Part shown: positions 15,168 through 24,225 of the stretch, piece after piece
Layout: the number at the start of each line of letters is the position of its first letter
Numbering within the stretch: the stretch's first letter is position 1
Origin: Alteromonas portus
Lineage (GTDB): Bacteria; Pseudomonadota; Gammaproteobacteria; Enterobacterales; Alteromonadaceae
Assembly: GCF_005117025.1 (NCBI RefSeq)
Contig: NZ_SWCO01000008.1
Span: 124,001 to 188,000, forward strand
Reading direction: 5' to 3'
DNA length: 64,000 bases
The notes under the pieces: model-generated
What the model was told of the DNA's origin: nothing
Databases searched by the model: none
Seen by the model: the letters and a program-made list of their open reading frames with translations, nothing else
Program-made: the position numbers and the translations under genes

Positions 15168-18100
15168 TTACTCGTCGTCAAAACTAAACTGCTGCTGACC
15201 CAAAGACGTTTGTTCCAATGGCTGGTGAGAGCTGCCAGCATTCGAAGAACCATCGCCTTGCTGGGCATCGACTCTGCTCGCAAATATCCCGTCTAATCGG
15301 TTGAGTAAAGACGATGGAATATCAGTGTAAAACACCCCTTCTCCGCGCTCGTTTTCTGGGTGCATGCCGCGTAAGTACAGGTAATACACCCCACCGAAAT
15401 GCACATCTGGGTCGTAGTTGGGCAGCGTATTCTTTAAATAGCGATGGAGCGCCAGGCAGTAAATTAAGTACTGAAGGTCGTAAAGGTGATGCTGGTTATT
15501 ATGAAACAGTGCTGTTGGCGTGTAGCTATCTAGGGTATCGCCAAGCCAAGTCGATTTGTAGTCTGCCACATAAAACTGACCGTCATGTTCAAAAATCAAG
15601 TCAATAAACCCGTGCATCATTCCCTGTAATTTAGCTGTGATTAATTGAGGCGCAGTTTCCACCTCGCCACCAATAATGTCAGCCACGTTTTGCCTATGGG
15701 TAGCGAGTACTTCACGAAGATGAGCCCATTGCGTGTCGTTCATTGGAAAATAGAATTCTGCTTCGCGCAGGGTTTGCGCTAAGGGCAAATCACTCATACT
15801 TAACTGCGTATTAGGATAAAGCGGTGTTTGCAGTGTTTCCTCTAGCCACTCATAAAGTAACGGCGTGCGCTTCTCATCTAACCCAAAGCGGTTTACCAGT
15901 TCTTTGCCAGTTTCTTCCCACTCGGGCGCACTAAAGTCACTGTGCTCTAGAATATCGTGAAGTAAGTTACCTGCGCTCGCACCTTTCTCTAGGGTGAAAC
16001 GCAGGTCATTTTTACTTACCGTACTTTCAATACCCGCCGAGGAATTGATGTCTGCATCAATTGAGCCCATCTCCCCCACAAGAGTGTCGCTTGCATACAC
16101 TTCTTCATCTCGAATGGTTTGAAGTACGGGCACACTAGGAAGGGTTTGACTCAAGGGCTCTGTTATTGCGCCTTTTTCTGCTGCCGCGCCAGTCTCTGGG
16201 CTTTGCCCTGTAACAACCGTGGTTAAACGGCTCATTGCTGAGAATGAATACAGTCGCCATTCTTCGCTTGCCGTGCCGGTAAATTGCAACGCGGTAAGCT
16301 GAGGTAACTCATCTTCTTGCTCAAAGCCATTATACACTTCCTCAAACTCATCACCGTCGATATGGCTGGCATGGGACGCATCTTCTTCAGCAACGCGGTT
16401 TAACACACTTGACCAATCGTTGTTGCTGCCATCGCCACCTACACCAAGTGCTCGTGCTAATGCGCTTCTTTCGTTGTTAGTTAGCGGTACAACACCCATG
16501 TAACAACGATGGGCAGCTCGTGTTACCGCCACATAGGCCAGTCGCATGTCTTCCGCTTCGCTCTCGCTTTGAACGCGAGCTATGGCCTGTGGCGTCTGCC
16601 CCAGTTGCATTTGTAAATCTTGTTTTTCTTCGTCGTAATAGGTAAATATCTGCGACGTAGTATTGCCGTTTTTAGCGGCGTCTTTGTAGCCGGTGGCAAA
16701 AGGAACAAACACGATGGGGTACTCTAGCCCTTTCGAGCCGTGTTGAGTAATAAGTCGAATAAGCTGGCTGTCACTTTCAAGACGCAAAGTAAGCTCTTCA
16801 TCACTTTCAGGCTTATGAATTTGCTTATTCAACCAGTCGAGTAGCTGCTCTGGGCGCTGGTGAGTCGTGCTGGCTTTTTCCAGCACTTCGGCCAAATGCT
16901 GATAGTTAGTAAGGGCGCGTTCCACACTGTCAGCATGAGGTTGATAGCTATCTTGCATTAAATACAGCAGCACACTCATGCACCCTTTTTGCAGCCACAT
17001 ATCTCGCAGCGACAATACTTTGTCGATTGCCGCATCCCACTGCGCGTCATCTTCATGGTACAGCAGTTCAATAAGAGTTTGGGCACTATAACCCCAAAGC
17101 GGAGACGCCAAGCTCGACGCCACTTTACTGGTGTCGTTGGCATGCCAAATACCGTTAAGTAACCGCAGTACATCTTTGGCTTCGGCACTGGCAAATAAGT
17201 TACTGCGATCGCTTAAATAAACGCACGCCAAGCCTTTTTGCTGCAGTACACTTTTGATAGCACCAGCTTCGGTCCTGTCTTTCACTAAGATAGCGATATC
17301 CTGAGGCCTCACCGGCGCGGTGCCACCATTGGCGGTTTGAAAGTGCGCTTCGTTCAATAAGCGGTAAATCTCTTGCGCAATCCACTGAGCCATTTTGCGA
17401 CGCATAATGTGGGCGTTTTCTTTGTCCTCCAAACACATGCTAACGTAGTTCATTGCGCTGCGTTTCGTTACAGCACTTTTCATTACACCGCTCTTCATTA
17501 AACTATTTTGTTCGGCAGGGTCGATAAGTGGCGTTTTTGCCGCGGCCGCTTTAGGCGTAAATTCCACAGGGTTGTATTTGATGTCAAAGCCAAACACGTC
17601 GGTGGGTTTATTTGATGCCACAGGCGCACCATAAAATAACCGATTATAGGCCTTAACCATTCCCTCTACCGAGCGCCAGTTGGTATTCATCACCCAGCGG
17701 TAATCTGCCTGCCTACCCGCCTTTAAATAGGTAAAAATATCGCCACCGCGAAAACGATAAATCGCCTGCTTGGGGTCACCTATCATTAATAATGCACTTT
17801 CGTTGGCATTCTCAAGATTAGGATAAACTGCGTCTAAAATCGCGTACTGCTTTGCATCGGTATCTTGGAATTCGTCAATAAGCGCTACGGGAAATTTTTT
17901 GCGAAGTTCAGGCACAAGAGTATTGTTTGGCTTCACCACTTCGTCGGCGAGCATGCGAATAAGATCGTCGAAGTCGATAACGCCAAGCTGCTTTTTCTGC
18001 TTTTCAACGCGGGATTTGATGAACGCAATGGCTTCAACCACCAGCTTGAATACAGGCACCTTACCAAGCGCTTTGTCTTTCTCACTAAATGCTTTTTTAA

Positions 18101-19118
18101 GCGCCCCTGCAAAATCTTTTATAGGCGTTAAGATCTCTTTTACACCAGATGAATTTCGCGCATATCGGTTACCTTTAACAAAGGCTTCCGCTTCGGGCGG
18201 CGGAAGATAATAACTTTGTTCATCCACGCAAGAACGCAACCAAGCTTTAAGTGCAGCCAATTCCTGCGGCCGCTCTTTTTTATGGGCCGGTGTTTTGATG
18301 AGCTGTTCTACCAATAGCCCTTCATTATCCTCTACGCTTTGAAGTAGAGACTTCACGTAGGCTAAAGACGTGTACGGCGCTTCATCTAGCTGCGTTTTAC
18401 ACGCCGCCTCAATATCCTCTTCACTAAGCAAAATCGGGGTCAGAGTACTTTTAATGCTGGCATTAAACTCCCGCAGCAGTTTTTCGGGTGTATGCCAGCC
18501 AGACTCTGCCAGTAGTCTAAACTCGTCCTCACTTTTGCTAATTTTTCGAATGAAGTCTTCGGCAGCTTCAAGATATAAATCGCTGGTGTCATTGCCCAAA
18601 TTGAGGGACATGGCAAAGCCACTGTTAAACGCTAACTGGGTAATAACATGCTGACAGAAGCCGTGAATAGTAAACACTGAGGCTTCATCAAGTTCGAGCT
18701 GCGCCGCTTTTAAAAGGGCCAGACTCTCGTCAATATCACAGCTATTGAATAAATACTGATAAACCGGGTCACAGCCACTGTCTATTTCATTGCCGTTACC
18801 TTTGGCTTGCTGCCAAATAAGTAGAGCTTCTCTTAGTGTTGCCGCAATACGCCCCTTTATTTCTTCGGTCGCGGCTTTGGTGAAGGTCATCACCAATATT
18901 TCTTTGACGGTGAGCTTTTTTTCAAGCAATAGACGCAGGTACAAGCGCGTAATATTAAAGGTTTTACCTGTGCCGGCGCTGGCCTCAATAAGATGGCGCC
19001 CTTTTAACGGCATAGCGACGACATCGAGTAGTTGCGCTTCAGTGCCACTGTGGTCGTCGGTTTCCAGCTGAGATTGCTCGTCTAGAGGGTTGTCAGAGGA
19101 TGTAGGGTTGTAACTCAT
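15168..19118 (-). CDS. recB: RecB, exodeoxyribonuclease V beta subunit
   Basis: A 1316-residue 3'-5' helicase and nuclease of RecBCD. The helicase has Glu-Ala-Ser-Ala-Gly-Thr-Gly-Lys-Thr near residue 48 and Ile-Asp-Glu-Phe-Gln-Asp-Thr-Asp. The C-terminal nuclease has Asp-Tyr-Lys-Ser (Asp-x-Lys catalytic pair). I choose ATG at 19116-19118: it has GGAGGAG about 6 nt upstream and overlaps the recC stop as ATGA. A frame extension to 19217 lies inside recC and is unlikely to be used. A Ser-Thr-Leu-Thr-Pro-Ile peptide at about residues 222-227 is encoded by a 13-mer shared with the palindrome after recD. Confidence 0.95.
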   Translation of the reverse strand: MSYNPTSSDNPLDEQSQLETDDHSGTEAQLLDVVAMPLKGRHLIEASAGTGKTFNITRLYLRLLLEKKLTVKEILVMTFTKAATEEIKGRIAATLREALLIWQQAKGNGNEIDSGCDPVYQYLFNSCDIDESLALLKAAQLELDEASVFTIHGFCQHVITQLAFNSGFAMSLNLGNDTSDLYLEAAEDFIRKISKSEDEFRLLAESGWHTPEKLLREFNASIKSTLTPILLSEEDIEAACKTQLDEAPYTSLAYVKSLLQSVEDNEGLLVEQLIKTPAHKKERPQELAALKAWLRSCVDEQSYYLPPPEAEAFVKGNRYARNSSGVKEILTPIKDFAGALKKAFSEKDKALGKVPVFKLVVEAIAFIKSRVEKQKKQLGVIDFDDLIRMLADEVVKPNNTLVPELRKKFPVALIDEFQDTDAKQYAILDAVYPNLENANESALLMIGDPKQAIYRFRGGDIFTYLKAGRQADYRWVMNTNWRSVEGMVKAYNRLFYGAPVASNKPTDVFGFDIKYNPVEFTPKAAAAKTPLIDPAEQNSLMKSGVMKSAVTKRSAMNYVSMCLEDKENAHIMRRKMAQWIAQEIYRLLNEAHFQTANGGTAPVRPQDIAILVKDRTEAGAIKSVLQQKGLACVYLSDRSNLFASAEAKDVLRLLNGIWHANDTSKVASSLASPLWGYSAQTLIELLYHEDDAQWDAAIDKVLSLRDMWLQKGCMSVLLYLMQDSYQPHADSVERALTNYQHLAEVLEKASTTHQRPEQLLDWLNKQIHKPESDEELTLRLESDSQLIRLITQHGSKGLEYPIVFVPFATGYKDAAKNGNTTSQIFTYYDEEKQDLQMQLGQTPQAIARVQSESEAEDMRLAYVAVTRAAHRCYMGVVPLTNNERSALARALGVGGDGSNNDWSSVLNRVAEEDASHASHIDGDEFEEVYNGFEQEDELPQLTALQFTGTASEEWRLYSFSAMSRLTTVVTGQSPETGAAAEKGAITEPLSQTLPSVPVLQTIRDEEVYASDTLVGEMGSIDADINSSAGIESTVSKNDLRFTLEKGASAGNLLHDILEHSDFSAPEWEETGKELVNRFGLDEKRTPLLYEWLEETLQTPLYPNTQLSMSDLPLAQTLREAEFYFPMNDTQWAHLREVLATHRQNVADIIGGEVETAPQLITAKLQGMMHGFIDLIFEHDGQFYVADYKSTWLGDTLDSYTPTALFHNNQHHLYDLQYLIYCLALHRYLKNTLPNYDPDVHFGGVYYLYLRGMHPENERGEGVFYTDIPSSLLNRLDGIFASRVDAQQGDGSSNAGSSHQPLEQTSLGQQQFSFDDE
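18436..18448. repeat. 13-mer GGGGTCAGAGTAC inside recB, matching the palindrome arm
   Basis: The string is identical to positions 12891-12903 of the palindrome downstream of recD. Here only one arm occurs, in frame inside recB. It may be chance or the remnant of a small repeat insertion. Confidence 0.4.
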
Positions 19119-22100
19119 AGCTTCTCCTCCTGAGACGCATTGTTGACCATGGCGAGCAGCACAAAAGCACTTAAATACGGCACATCGTTCCAACTCACGC
19201 CCTGAGGAAACAACCAATTTAAGTAAGGATTGCTTGCCATATCGGCGCTGAACTGCCCGCTACTTTGTTGCCAGTCGGTTAATGCTCGCTGTAATTCTAT
19301 CGTGTCAAAAAGTGCAGCGGCTTGGTCTAATGTTCGTTTGGCTTTTTCGTGTTTTTCACTTGTTGTTTCGCTGTCTACATCGTCTCCCTTATCAATGAAT
19401 GGGAACAGCTCATCTACTGCCTGTTGAACTTGGCTAAGTATCGCTTTGTCGGTTTCACTAGTCCCGTCCGCACTCTCTAGTAGCGCATGCAGAATGTCGG
19501 TAAACATCTCAGGCTTTATGCTTTCCACTACAGGCTTAGTGTCTGAATTTCTGGTCCCGGGCATAAAAGTACCGAACAAACTTAAATGAATAGGTGTCGG
19601 CGCCGTGTAAACTGCCATATAAAGCTGTTCAATAAACAAAAGTAACCGCACAGCAGTTTCCCGATCGTAAGCGGGGAAGCGCTGCTTTTTCAAAATGGTT
19701 TCGCCCTTTTCCCAAGTGCACGAATAGATATCCAGCGGATAGTTGTTGTAGCTGGTTTCTTCAACGCTACTTGAAAAAACTAATTGGGAGATGAAGGATC
19801 CCAGGGCGCGATGTGCGTCAACTTTGCCTGCACATAGCTCGACTAGCGCGTCACTGCCTAATAAAGCCGATGAAGTAAAGGTGATGTACTTGCCTTGAAA
19901 GTGTGCTTTTTTAGGTTCTGCGTCATGAGGGCCCATGGCCTGACTTAATGCCAACGCCCCTTCTTTCCACATATCAACTTCATCTCTGGCAACGGGGTTA
20001 TTGGGAATATCCCCTCTAAGCGACGCAATCGTGACCACTTTTTCACTATATGAAAGCTGGGTAACATCATCTTTCTCTGGCGCAATGCGCTCCGCAGATG
20101 AAAAGATAGCGTCGAGCACCTGGTAACGTAGCAGCGCATTGGTTTCAAACGGCTCGCTATTTTCAAGTAGCGTAAACGATTGAGACAGATTCACGCCCAA
20201 CCGTTGGACAGAGAAATACTCCAGCGGATCTTTGAAAGCTCTCGCAATTTGAATACCTGATAAACGAAGCGATTGCGTTGATAGTGCATCAGGTGATGGT
20301 GCTAACGTTGCCGTATCCGCATCATTGGCAGATTCATTATCTGCTTCATCGGTATTTAATTTCGTTTTCTGCAACGCGTCAGCTAACCGTAACCACCCTG
20401 TTTCGTAGCTCGGAAAGGTTCCCGTAAAGCCTTCTTCACTGAACGGGTGAAGCGGCGCATTAACGCTGTACTTTGATAAATCCAGTACGTAGCTGTTTGC
20501 TAACATATCCATGAACTCAGCCAATACTAGACTGGGTTGCCGCTCACTGTTATTGGTAACGTCGTTCCCTTGGTAACTTAAATATAAGCTGTCTCTGGTG
20601 GAAATAATGGCTTCTAGGAATAAATACCTGTCTTCCAAACGCCGTGAGCGGTCACCAATTTGGCGGCCAGCACCTGCCATTAAATCAAGACCCAGCGGGC
20701 TTGATTTTCTGGGGAATTCACTGTCGTTCAGCCCCAAAATGCACACTTTTTTAAACGGAATGCTACGCATTGGCAGCATAGAACACACCGTAACCTGACC
20801 GGTCATAAAGTGGTTGCCGGCATCTGGCGACGAGAATCGATTGAGTAGCAGGTCGCGAACCTGACGAAGGGTGAGTTCGTGTTCATAACCTGCCTCTTCG
20901 CACCGTGCAGCAAGATCGGCAGCAACTTTGGCAATAAGATCCCAACTTTGCTGCTGCTCTTGTATCGGCATAAAACACGCATCTCTAAGCGATATTAAGG
21001 CTTTAGACCACTGCGCGGCCGTCCTTGGGGCTGTTAATACTTGGGCAAACTCACCCAACAGTGCCACAACGTCAATAAGCTTGCCTAGCGTAAGCGCACT
21101 TTGTCCTTCAACGTCGGGAATAGTAAGTAAGTCACTAACAATGACTTCACTATCTGGTGCAAGCATGCCCATAAGTAATCGGCGTATTCCCCACCACCAG
21201 CTATAGGTATCGTCTAGATCAACACCTTCTGAAACGGCAGTTTTGTGGGCGCTATTAAGGCCCCAATGAATATGAGCTTGTTTTAGCCAAACCACCATTT
21301 GATCGATATCATCTTGTGACACTGAGAAACGCTTTTGCACTGAATCTAACTGCAAATAATCCATAATGTCCGACACACCAAAACGGCTATCGGGCAGTTG
21401 TAGCAGCGCCATAAATGCCGCAATCAACGGCTCTGCATCCATTGGGCTTCTATCTGCAATGGTACACGGAAGCCTAACCTGCCCCCTGCCAGCCAAAGCC
21501 TTTGTGCCTACTCTGTGAAATACAGCATCAACAAATGGCGCGTAGTTTTCGATGGCCGGGCACATCACCAGAATATCAGATGGGGTGCGCGTTTTATCTT
21601 GAGATAACCAGTGTAACAAGTGGTCGTGTAATACCTGCACTTCGCGAAGCGCGGAATGGGTACACATGATAGTAACGCTATCGTCTTTTTCTCTTAAATC
21701 ATGAGTAAGTGGCTTCGGTTGAGCGGCTTGCAAGATATCGTTGTGAATATACTCGAGTAGACCACGAGCAGTGTCACTGTCAGCGTTATCGTTTGTTTCT
21801 TCAAAATCAGGTGAATCAAACGCACTAATCTCAAAGGTATCCAGTTCAGTGAGTAAGTTGAATAGCTCTCTGCCCTGTTTACCTAAGTTTCCAAGCAGCG
21901 GGTTCGACTGATCTTCTTCCATCCATTTTTTGAGCCCTTCCAAACGTAATAATTTCGCCTGTTCGCTACTGCTTTTCGCTTCACCCCAATAATTAACGCT
22001 AGGATTTAAATGAAATATATGAATATCAATGTGCTGCGCGAGGGCGTCAAAAAACGCGATAAGCTGTGGGGCCATAGTGTTAATGGCAAACACTATGACA

Positions 22101-22747
22101 CGAGTAGGCAACTTATTTGATGGATCAGTTGGTAAATGGCCAGCTTCCAACGCTCCTAACGCCTCTAGGGTCATTTGATGCAAACGTGCAGGGTGCAAAG
22201 GCTGCTCTTTGACCAATATGCGCCAAATTTCGCTTTGCCATATCTCCATGTCATCGAATACAGCGCGTTCGTTCGCTTCCCATTTAAACAACCAGTCTGG
22301 GCGGTACAGTAAGTATTGCTCGTACACGTCGGCCAGAGCGGTAGCAAGCTGAAGGCGCTGTAACCCCTGCTCTTGTTCACTTCCTGCATTCTGCCAATAC
22401 CGGTTAACTTGCTCGAAGGCTTCTGCGCTCATCAGCGAGCCATCTTGGAGAATATTGTCGATTCGCCATGTCAGTACTTCACGACGATATGGAGATTGCT
22501 TGGGTACTTTGTCTTGTCCTAGTACAGTACGTGCGGTATTCCACATAAAGCGCACTGGTAAAGGGTAATCAATATTCATTGCCACGCCGTGTTCTGTGGC
22601 AAGCTGCATGCTGACCCAGTGCTGCATTCCAGGGCTTTCAACCAAGATGGTTTCTGGCGTAAATACGCCCATGGGCTGCTGACGTAAAAGCGTGGTGAGA
22701 AGAAAACTTAAGTGTTCTAATTTATTAGAGGGATATAGCGCAAGCAA
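19115..22747 (-). CDS. recC: RecC, exodeoxyribonuclease V gamma subunit
   Basis: A 1210-residue scaffold and Chi-scanning subunit of RecBCD. The N-terminus (Tyr-Pro-Ser-Asn-Lys-Leu-Glu, then Glu-Thr-Ile-Leu-Val-Glu-Ser-Pro-Gly-Met-x-x-Trp) and the Asn-Ile-Asp-Tyr-Pro-Leu-Pro segment match RecC closely. The protein is a degenerate helicase without a working Walker A motif. TTG appears to be the start, with AAAGGA about 9 nt upstream. It is the first gene of the recCBD operon and overlaps recB by four bases. No ptrA gene lies in the operon, unlike E. coli. Confidence 0.93.
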   Translation of the reverse strand: MLALYPSNKLEHLSFLLTTLLRQQPMGVFTPETILVESPGMQHWVSMQLATEHGVAMNIDYPLPVRFMWNTARTVLGQDKVPKQSPYRREVLTWRIDNILQDGSLMSAEAFEQVNRYWQNAGSEQEQGLQRLQLATALADVYEQYLLYRPDWLFKWEANERAVFDDMEIWQSEIWRILVKEQPLHPARLHQMTLEALGALEAGHLPTDPSNKLPTRVIVFAINTMAPQLIAFFDALAQHIDIHIFHLNPSVNYWGEAKSSSEQAKLLRLEGLKKWMEEDQSNPLLGNLGKQGRELFNLLTELDTFEISAFDSPDFEETNDNADSDTARGLLEYIHNDILQAAQPKPLTHDLREKDDSVTIMCTHSALREVQVLHDHLLHWLSQDKTRTPSDILVMCPAIENYAPFVDAVFHRVGTKALAGRGQVRLPCTIADRSPMDAEPLIAAFMALLQLPDSRFGVSDIMDYLQLDSVQKRFSVSQDDIDQMVVWLKQAHIHWGLNSAHKTAVSEGVDLDDTYSWWWGIRRLLMGMLAPDSEVIVSDLLTIPDVEGQSALTLGKLIDVVALLGEFAQVLTAPRTAAQWSKALISLRDACFMPIQEQQQSWDLIAKVAADLAARCEEAGYEHELTLRQVRDLLLNRFSSPDAGNHFMTGQVTVCSMLPMRSIPFKKVCILGLNDSEFPRKSSPLGLDLMAGAGRQIGDRSRRLEDRYLFLEAIISTRDSLYLSYQGNDVTNNSERQPSLVLAEFMDMLANSYVLDLSKYSVNAPLHPFSEEGFTGTFPSYETGWLRLADALQKTKLNTDEADNESANDADTATLAPSPDALSTQSLRLSGIQIARAFKDPLEYFSVQRLGVNLSQSFTLLENSEPFETNALLRYQVLDAIFSSAERIAPEKDDVTQLSYSEKVVTIASLRGDIPNNPVARDEVDMWKEGALALSQAMGPHDAEPKKAHFQGKYITFTSSALLGSDALVELCAGKVDAHRALGSFISQLVFSSSVEETSYNNYPLDIYSCTWEKGETILKKQRFPAYDRETAVRLLLFIEQLYMAVYTAPTPIHLSLFGTFMPGTRNSDTKPVVESIKPEMFTDILHALLESADGTSETDKAILSQVQQAVDELFPFIDKGDDVDSETTSEKHEKAKRTLDQAAALFDTIELQRALTDWQQSSGQFSADMASNPYLNWLFPQGVSWNDVPYLSAFVLLAMVNNASQEEKL

Positions 22748-23009
22748 TCGAAAAATCCTTTGTAGAACGTGCTTTTAGATACTGTGCAAAGACTGTACAA
22801 GTATCGTCGACCTTATAATTTAGTGTATCGCATTGTGCTCAGTAGTTAAGTTATTTCTCCAAAATTTAGATAAGCAAATGTCTTATGATAATAGAACAAA
22901 TACCGAGGGGCATGGCGAAAACAACCTCCGAATAATTCATTAACGAAGTGATACAAAGATATGGCGCAGCGAAAGAGTGCAAAGAAGCATGCGAGGGCGT
23001 TTTTCAGAC

Positions 23010-23055
23010 AAAAAAAACCCACACAGACCTCAGGACACGAAAAATCTGTATGGGT
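23010..23055 (-). terminator. Rho-independent terminator of the candidate small RNA
   Basis: Minus-strand stem of 11 bp (ACCCATACAGA / TCTGTGTGGGT, one U-G pair) with a 17-nt loop and a run of seven Ts directly after it. No protein gene lies just upstream on this strand, so something else must be transcribed into it. Confidence 0.7.
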
Positions 23056-23141
23056 AAGGTTTACGGTCTACTCAGTAACAACGTGAATAAGCGTTGCCTG
23101 GCACTCATTCACGTTAGCGCTACTGGGCAGCACTGTTAACA
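23010..23141 (-). ncRNA. Candidate sigma-54-dependent small RNA, about 130 nt
   Basis: Predicted start is 12 nt after the -12 element of the promoter at 23152-23168. The first stem (23104-23115 with 23080-23091) is 12 bp with one G-U pair. A 24-nt single-stranded linker follows (23079-23056). The last stem (23045-23055 with 23017-23027) is 11 bp with one U-G pair and ends in seven Ts. In both stems the non-Watson-Crick position is a legal wobble only if the minus strand is the RNA; on the plus strand it would be C-A. That supports the strand. No family is recognised. The linker is the obvious candidate for base-pairing with target mRNAs. Confidence 0.5.
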
Positions 23142-23151
23142 AATACTATTT

Positions 23152-23168
23152 TGCAGATTGAGTGCCAA
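23152..23168 (-). promoter_or_regulatory. Sigma-54-type promoter upstream of the candidate small RNA
   Basis: TTGGCACTCAATCTGCA on the minus strand fits the sigma-54 consensus TTGGCAC(G)-N4-TTGCA at all but two positions and has the required ten bases between the GG and GC pairs. The dyad at 23239-23256 lies roughly 100 nt upstream of the predicted start, where enhancer-binding activators usually sit. Confidence 0.55.
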
Positions 23169-23238
23169 CTTTTTATTCATTACAATTCAAAGACTTAAGC
23201 AAATAGCAATACTTTAGTTGTAGCGATGCAGTTTTACA

Positions 23239-23256
23239 GTGGTGCAAGTGCACCAC
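23239..23256. promoter_or_regulatory. Perfect dyad, candidate enhancer site
   Basis: GTGGTGCA-AG-TGCACCAC is a perfect 8+8 inverted repeat with a 2-nt spacer, about 98-115 nt upstream of the predicted small-RNA start and about 130 nt upstream of the dUTPase ATG. It could be an activator site for either. Confidence 0.45.
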
Positions 23257-23384
23257 AAGCATGCACTAAACCGACGAATTAATACTGAGATAACTCGGAT
23301 GACAATTAGCGGTTTCTCCTGCGACGTCATTCAAGTACAATTTCCTTTTTAGAAAACTCAAATAAATTCACGGCAGGAGCACTA

Positions 23385-24038
23385 ATGTTAACCGCGCAAC
23401 AACTCGCCACTATGCTTTCTCTTCAAGACAAAATGAACGCCAAAGTAAACCCTGACTGGCTAAATGCTGGTTATGGATATTTACGTGCAGCCATGGTTGA
23501 GTCTGTTGAAGCCATCGAGCATCACGGTTGGAAATGGTGGAAAGCACAGCAGAAAGACTTGCCTCAACTTCAAATGGAGTTAGTTGACATTTGGCACTTC
23601 GCGCTAAGTGCCTGCATCATCGAGTATAAAGGTGATATTGAAGAATCTGCGAAAAGTATTGCTTCTGAACTGGCAAGTGGCAACACCTTAGTGACTTTTG
23701 ATGGTAAAGATTATGACGCGTCAAATCAGTCGCTTCTTGATAACTTAGAATTGATGACAGGCCTTTGCGCCGCCAAACGCTTTAGCGTTCCACTATTCAT
23801 GTTTATCGTGAGTCAGTGTGAAATGTCAGCTGACGAACTGTATCGTCAGTACGTAGGTAAAAATGTGCTCAATTTTTTCCGCCAAGATAACGGCTATAAA
23901 GAAGGCACTTACGTAAAAGTGTGGGAAGGTCGTGAAGACAACGAGCACCTGGTAGAAGTAATGGATTCCCTTGATTTGACGAAGCCTGAGTTTAGCGACT
24001 TGGTCTATGAAGGCTTACGCTCTCGCTACCCGGCGTAA
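23385..24038 (+). CDS. Class II (all-alpha) dUTP diphosphatase
   Basis: A 217-residue protein of the dimeric all-helical dUTPase family, related to phage and trypanosomatid enzymes rather than to the trimeric Dut. The Glu-Ser-Val-Glu-Ala-Ile-Glu-His and Trp-Lys-Trp-Trp-Lys motifs followed by Glu-Leu-Val-Asp-Ile-Trp-His-Phe (residues about 40-75) give the metal-binding EExxE-12-28-ExxD layout. It hydrolyses dUTP to dUMP and pyrophosphate and so limits uracil in DNA. AGGAG lies 7 nt before ATG. A bidirectional terminator lies between it and the acyl-CoA synthetase. Confidence 0.85.
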   Translation: MLTAQQLATMLSLQDKMNAKVNPDWLNAGYGYLRAAMVESVEAIEHHGWKWWKAQQKDLPQLQMELVDIWHFALSACIIEYKGDIEESAKSIASELASGNTLVTFDGKDYDASNQSLLDNLELMTGLCAAKRFSVPLFMFIVSQCEMSADELYRQYVGKNVLNFFRQDNGYKEGTYVKVWEGREDNEHLVEVMDSLDLTKPEFSDLVYEGLRSRYPA

Positions 24039-24157
24039 TCGCATTACGCCTTGCTGGCGCAATTGTGTTTGCGCGTATACAAATTGTGCATGCATGCTGC
24101 GGTAACGAAATACCCCGCTAAGGTTTCAACGCTGACTGTTTCCTTCCTTCAGATAGC

Positions 24158-24185
24158 AAAAAGCTCTGTCATGACAGAGCTTTTT
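24158..24185. terminator. Bidirectional terminator
   Basis: A perfect palindrome of 14+14 nt (AAAAAGCTCTGTCA and its complement) with T-runs on both sides lies between the convergent dUTPase and acyl-CoA synthetase genes. Confidence 0.85.
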
Positions 24186-24225
24186 AGTTTATTTCCGTAA
24201 CAATAAAATAAAACTAGCGACAACG

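Larger units (their letters stand above)
22748..23384. other. 637-nt non-coding region, recC / dUTPase divergent interval
   Basis: The region should hold the recC promoter (left) and the dUTPase promoter (right). Between them on the minus strand are, in order of transcription: an 18-bp dyad (23239-23256), a sigma-54-like promoter (23152-23168), two stem-loops and a run of Ts. This reads as a small RNA gene. A 63-codon plus-strand frame at 22948-23139 overlaps it but has no coding character. Confidence 0.55.

Noticed and set aside
19119..19217. Upstream extension of recB by 33 codons
   Set aside because: It lies entirely within recC, while ATG at 19118 has a near-perfect ribosome site and an ATGA overlap with the recC stop.
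12909..22747. Many long antisense open frames across recBCD
   Set aside because: They follow from the codon use of recBCD; none has a domain or ribosome site.
22948..23139. A 63-codon plus-strand open frame in the recC/dUTPase gap
   Set aside because: It lies opposite the candidate small RNA and terminator, lacks a ribosome site and has no coding-like composition.
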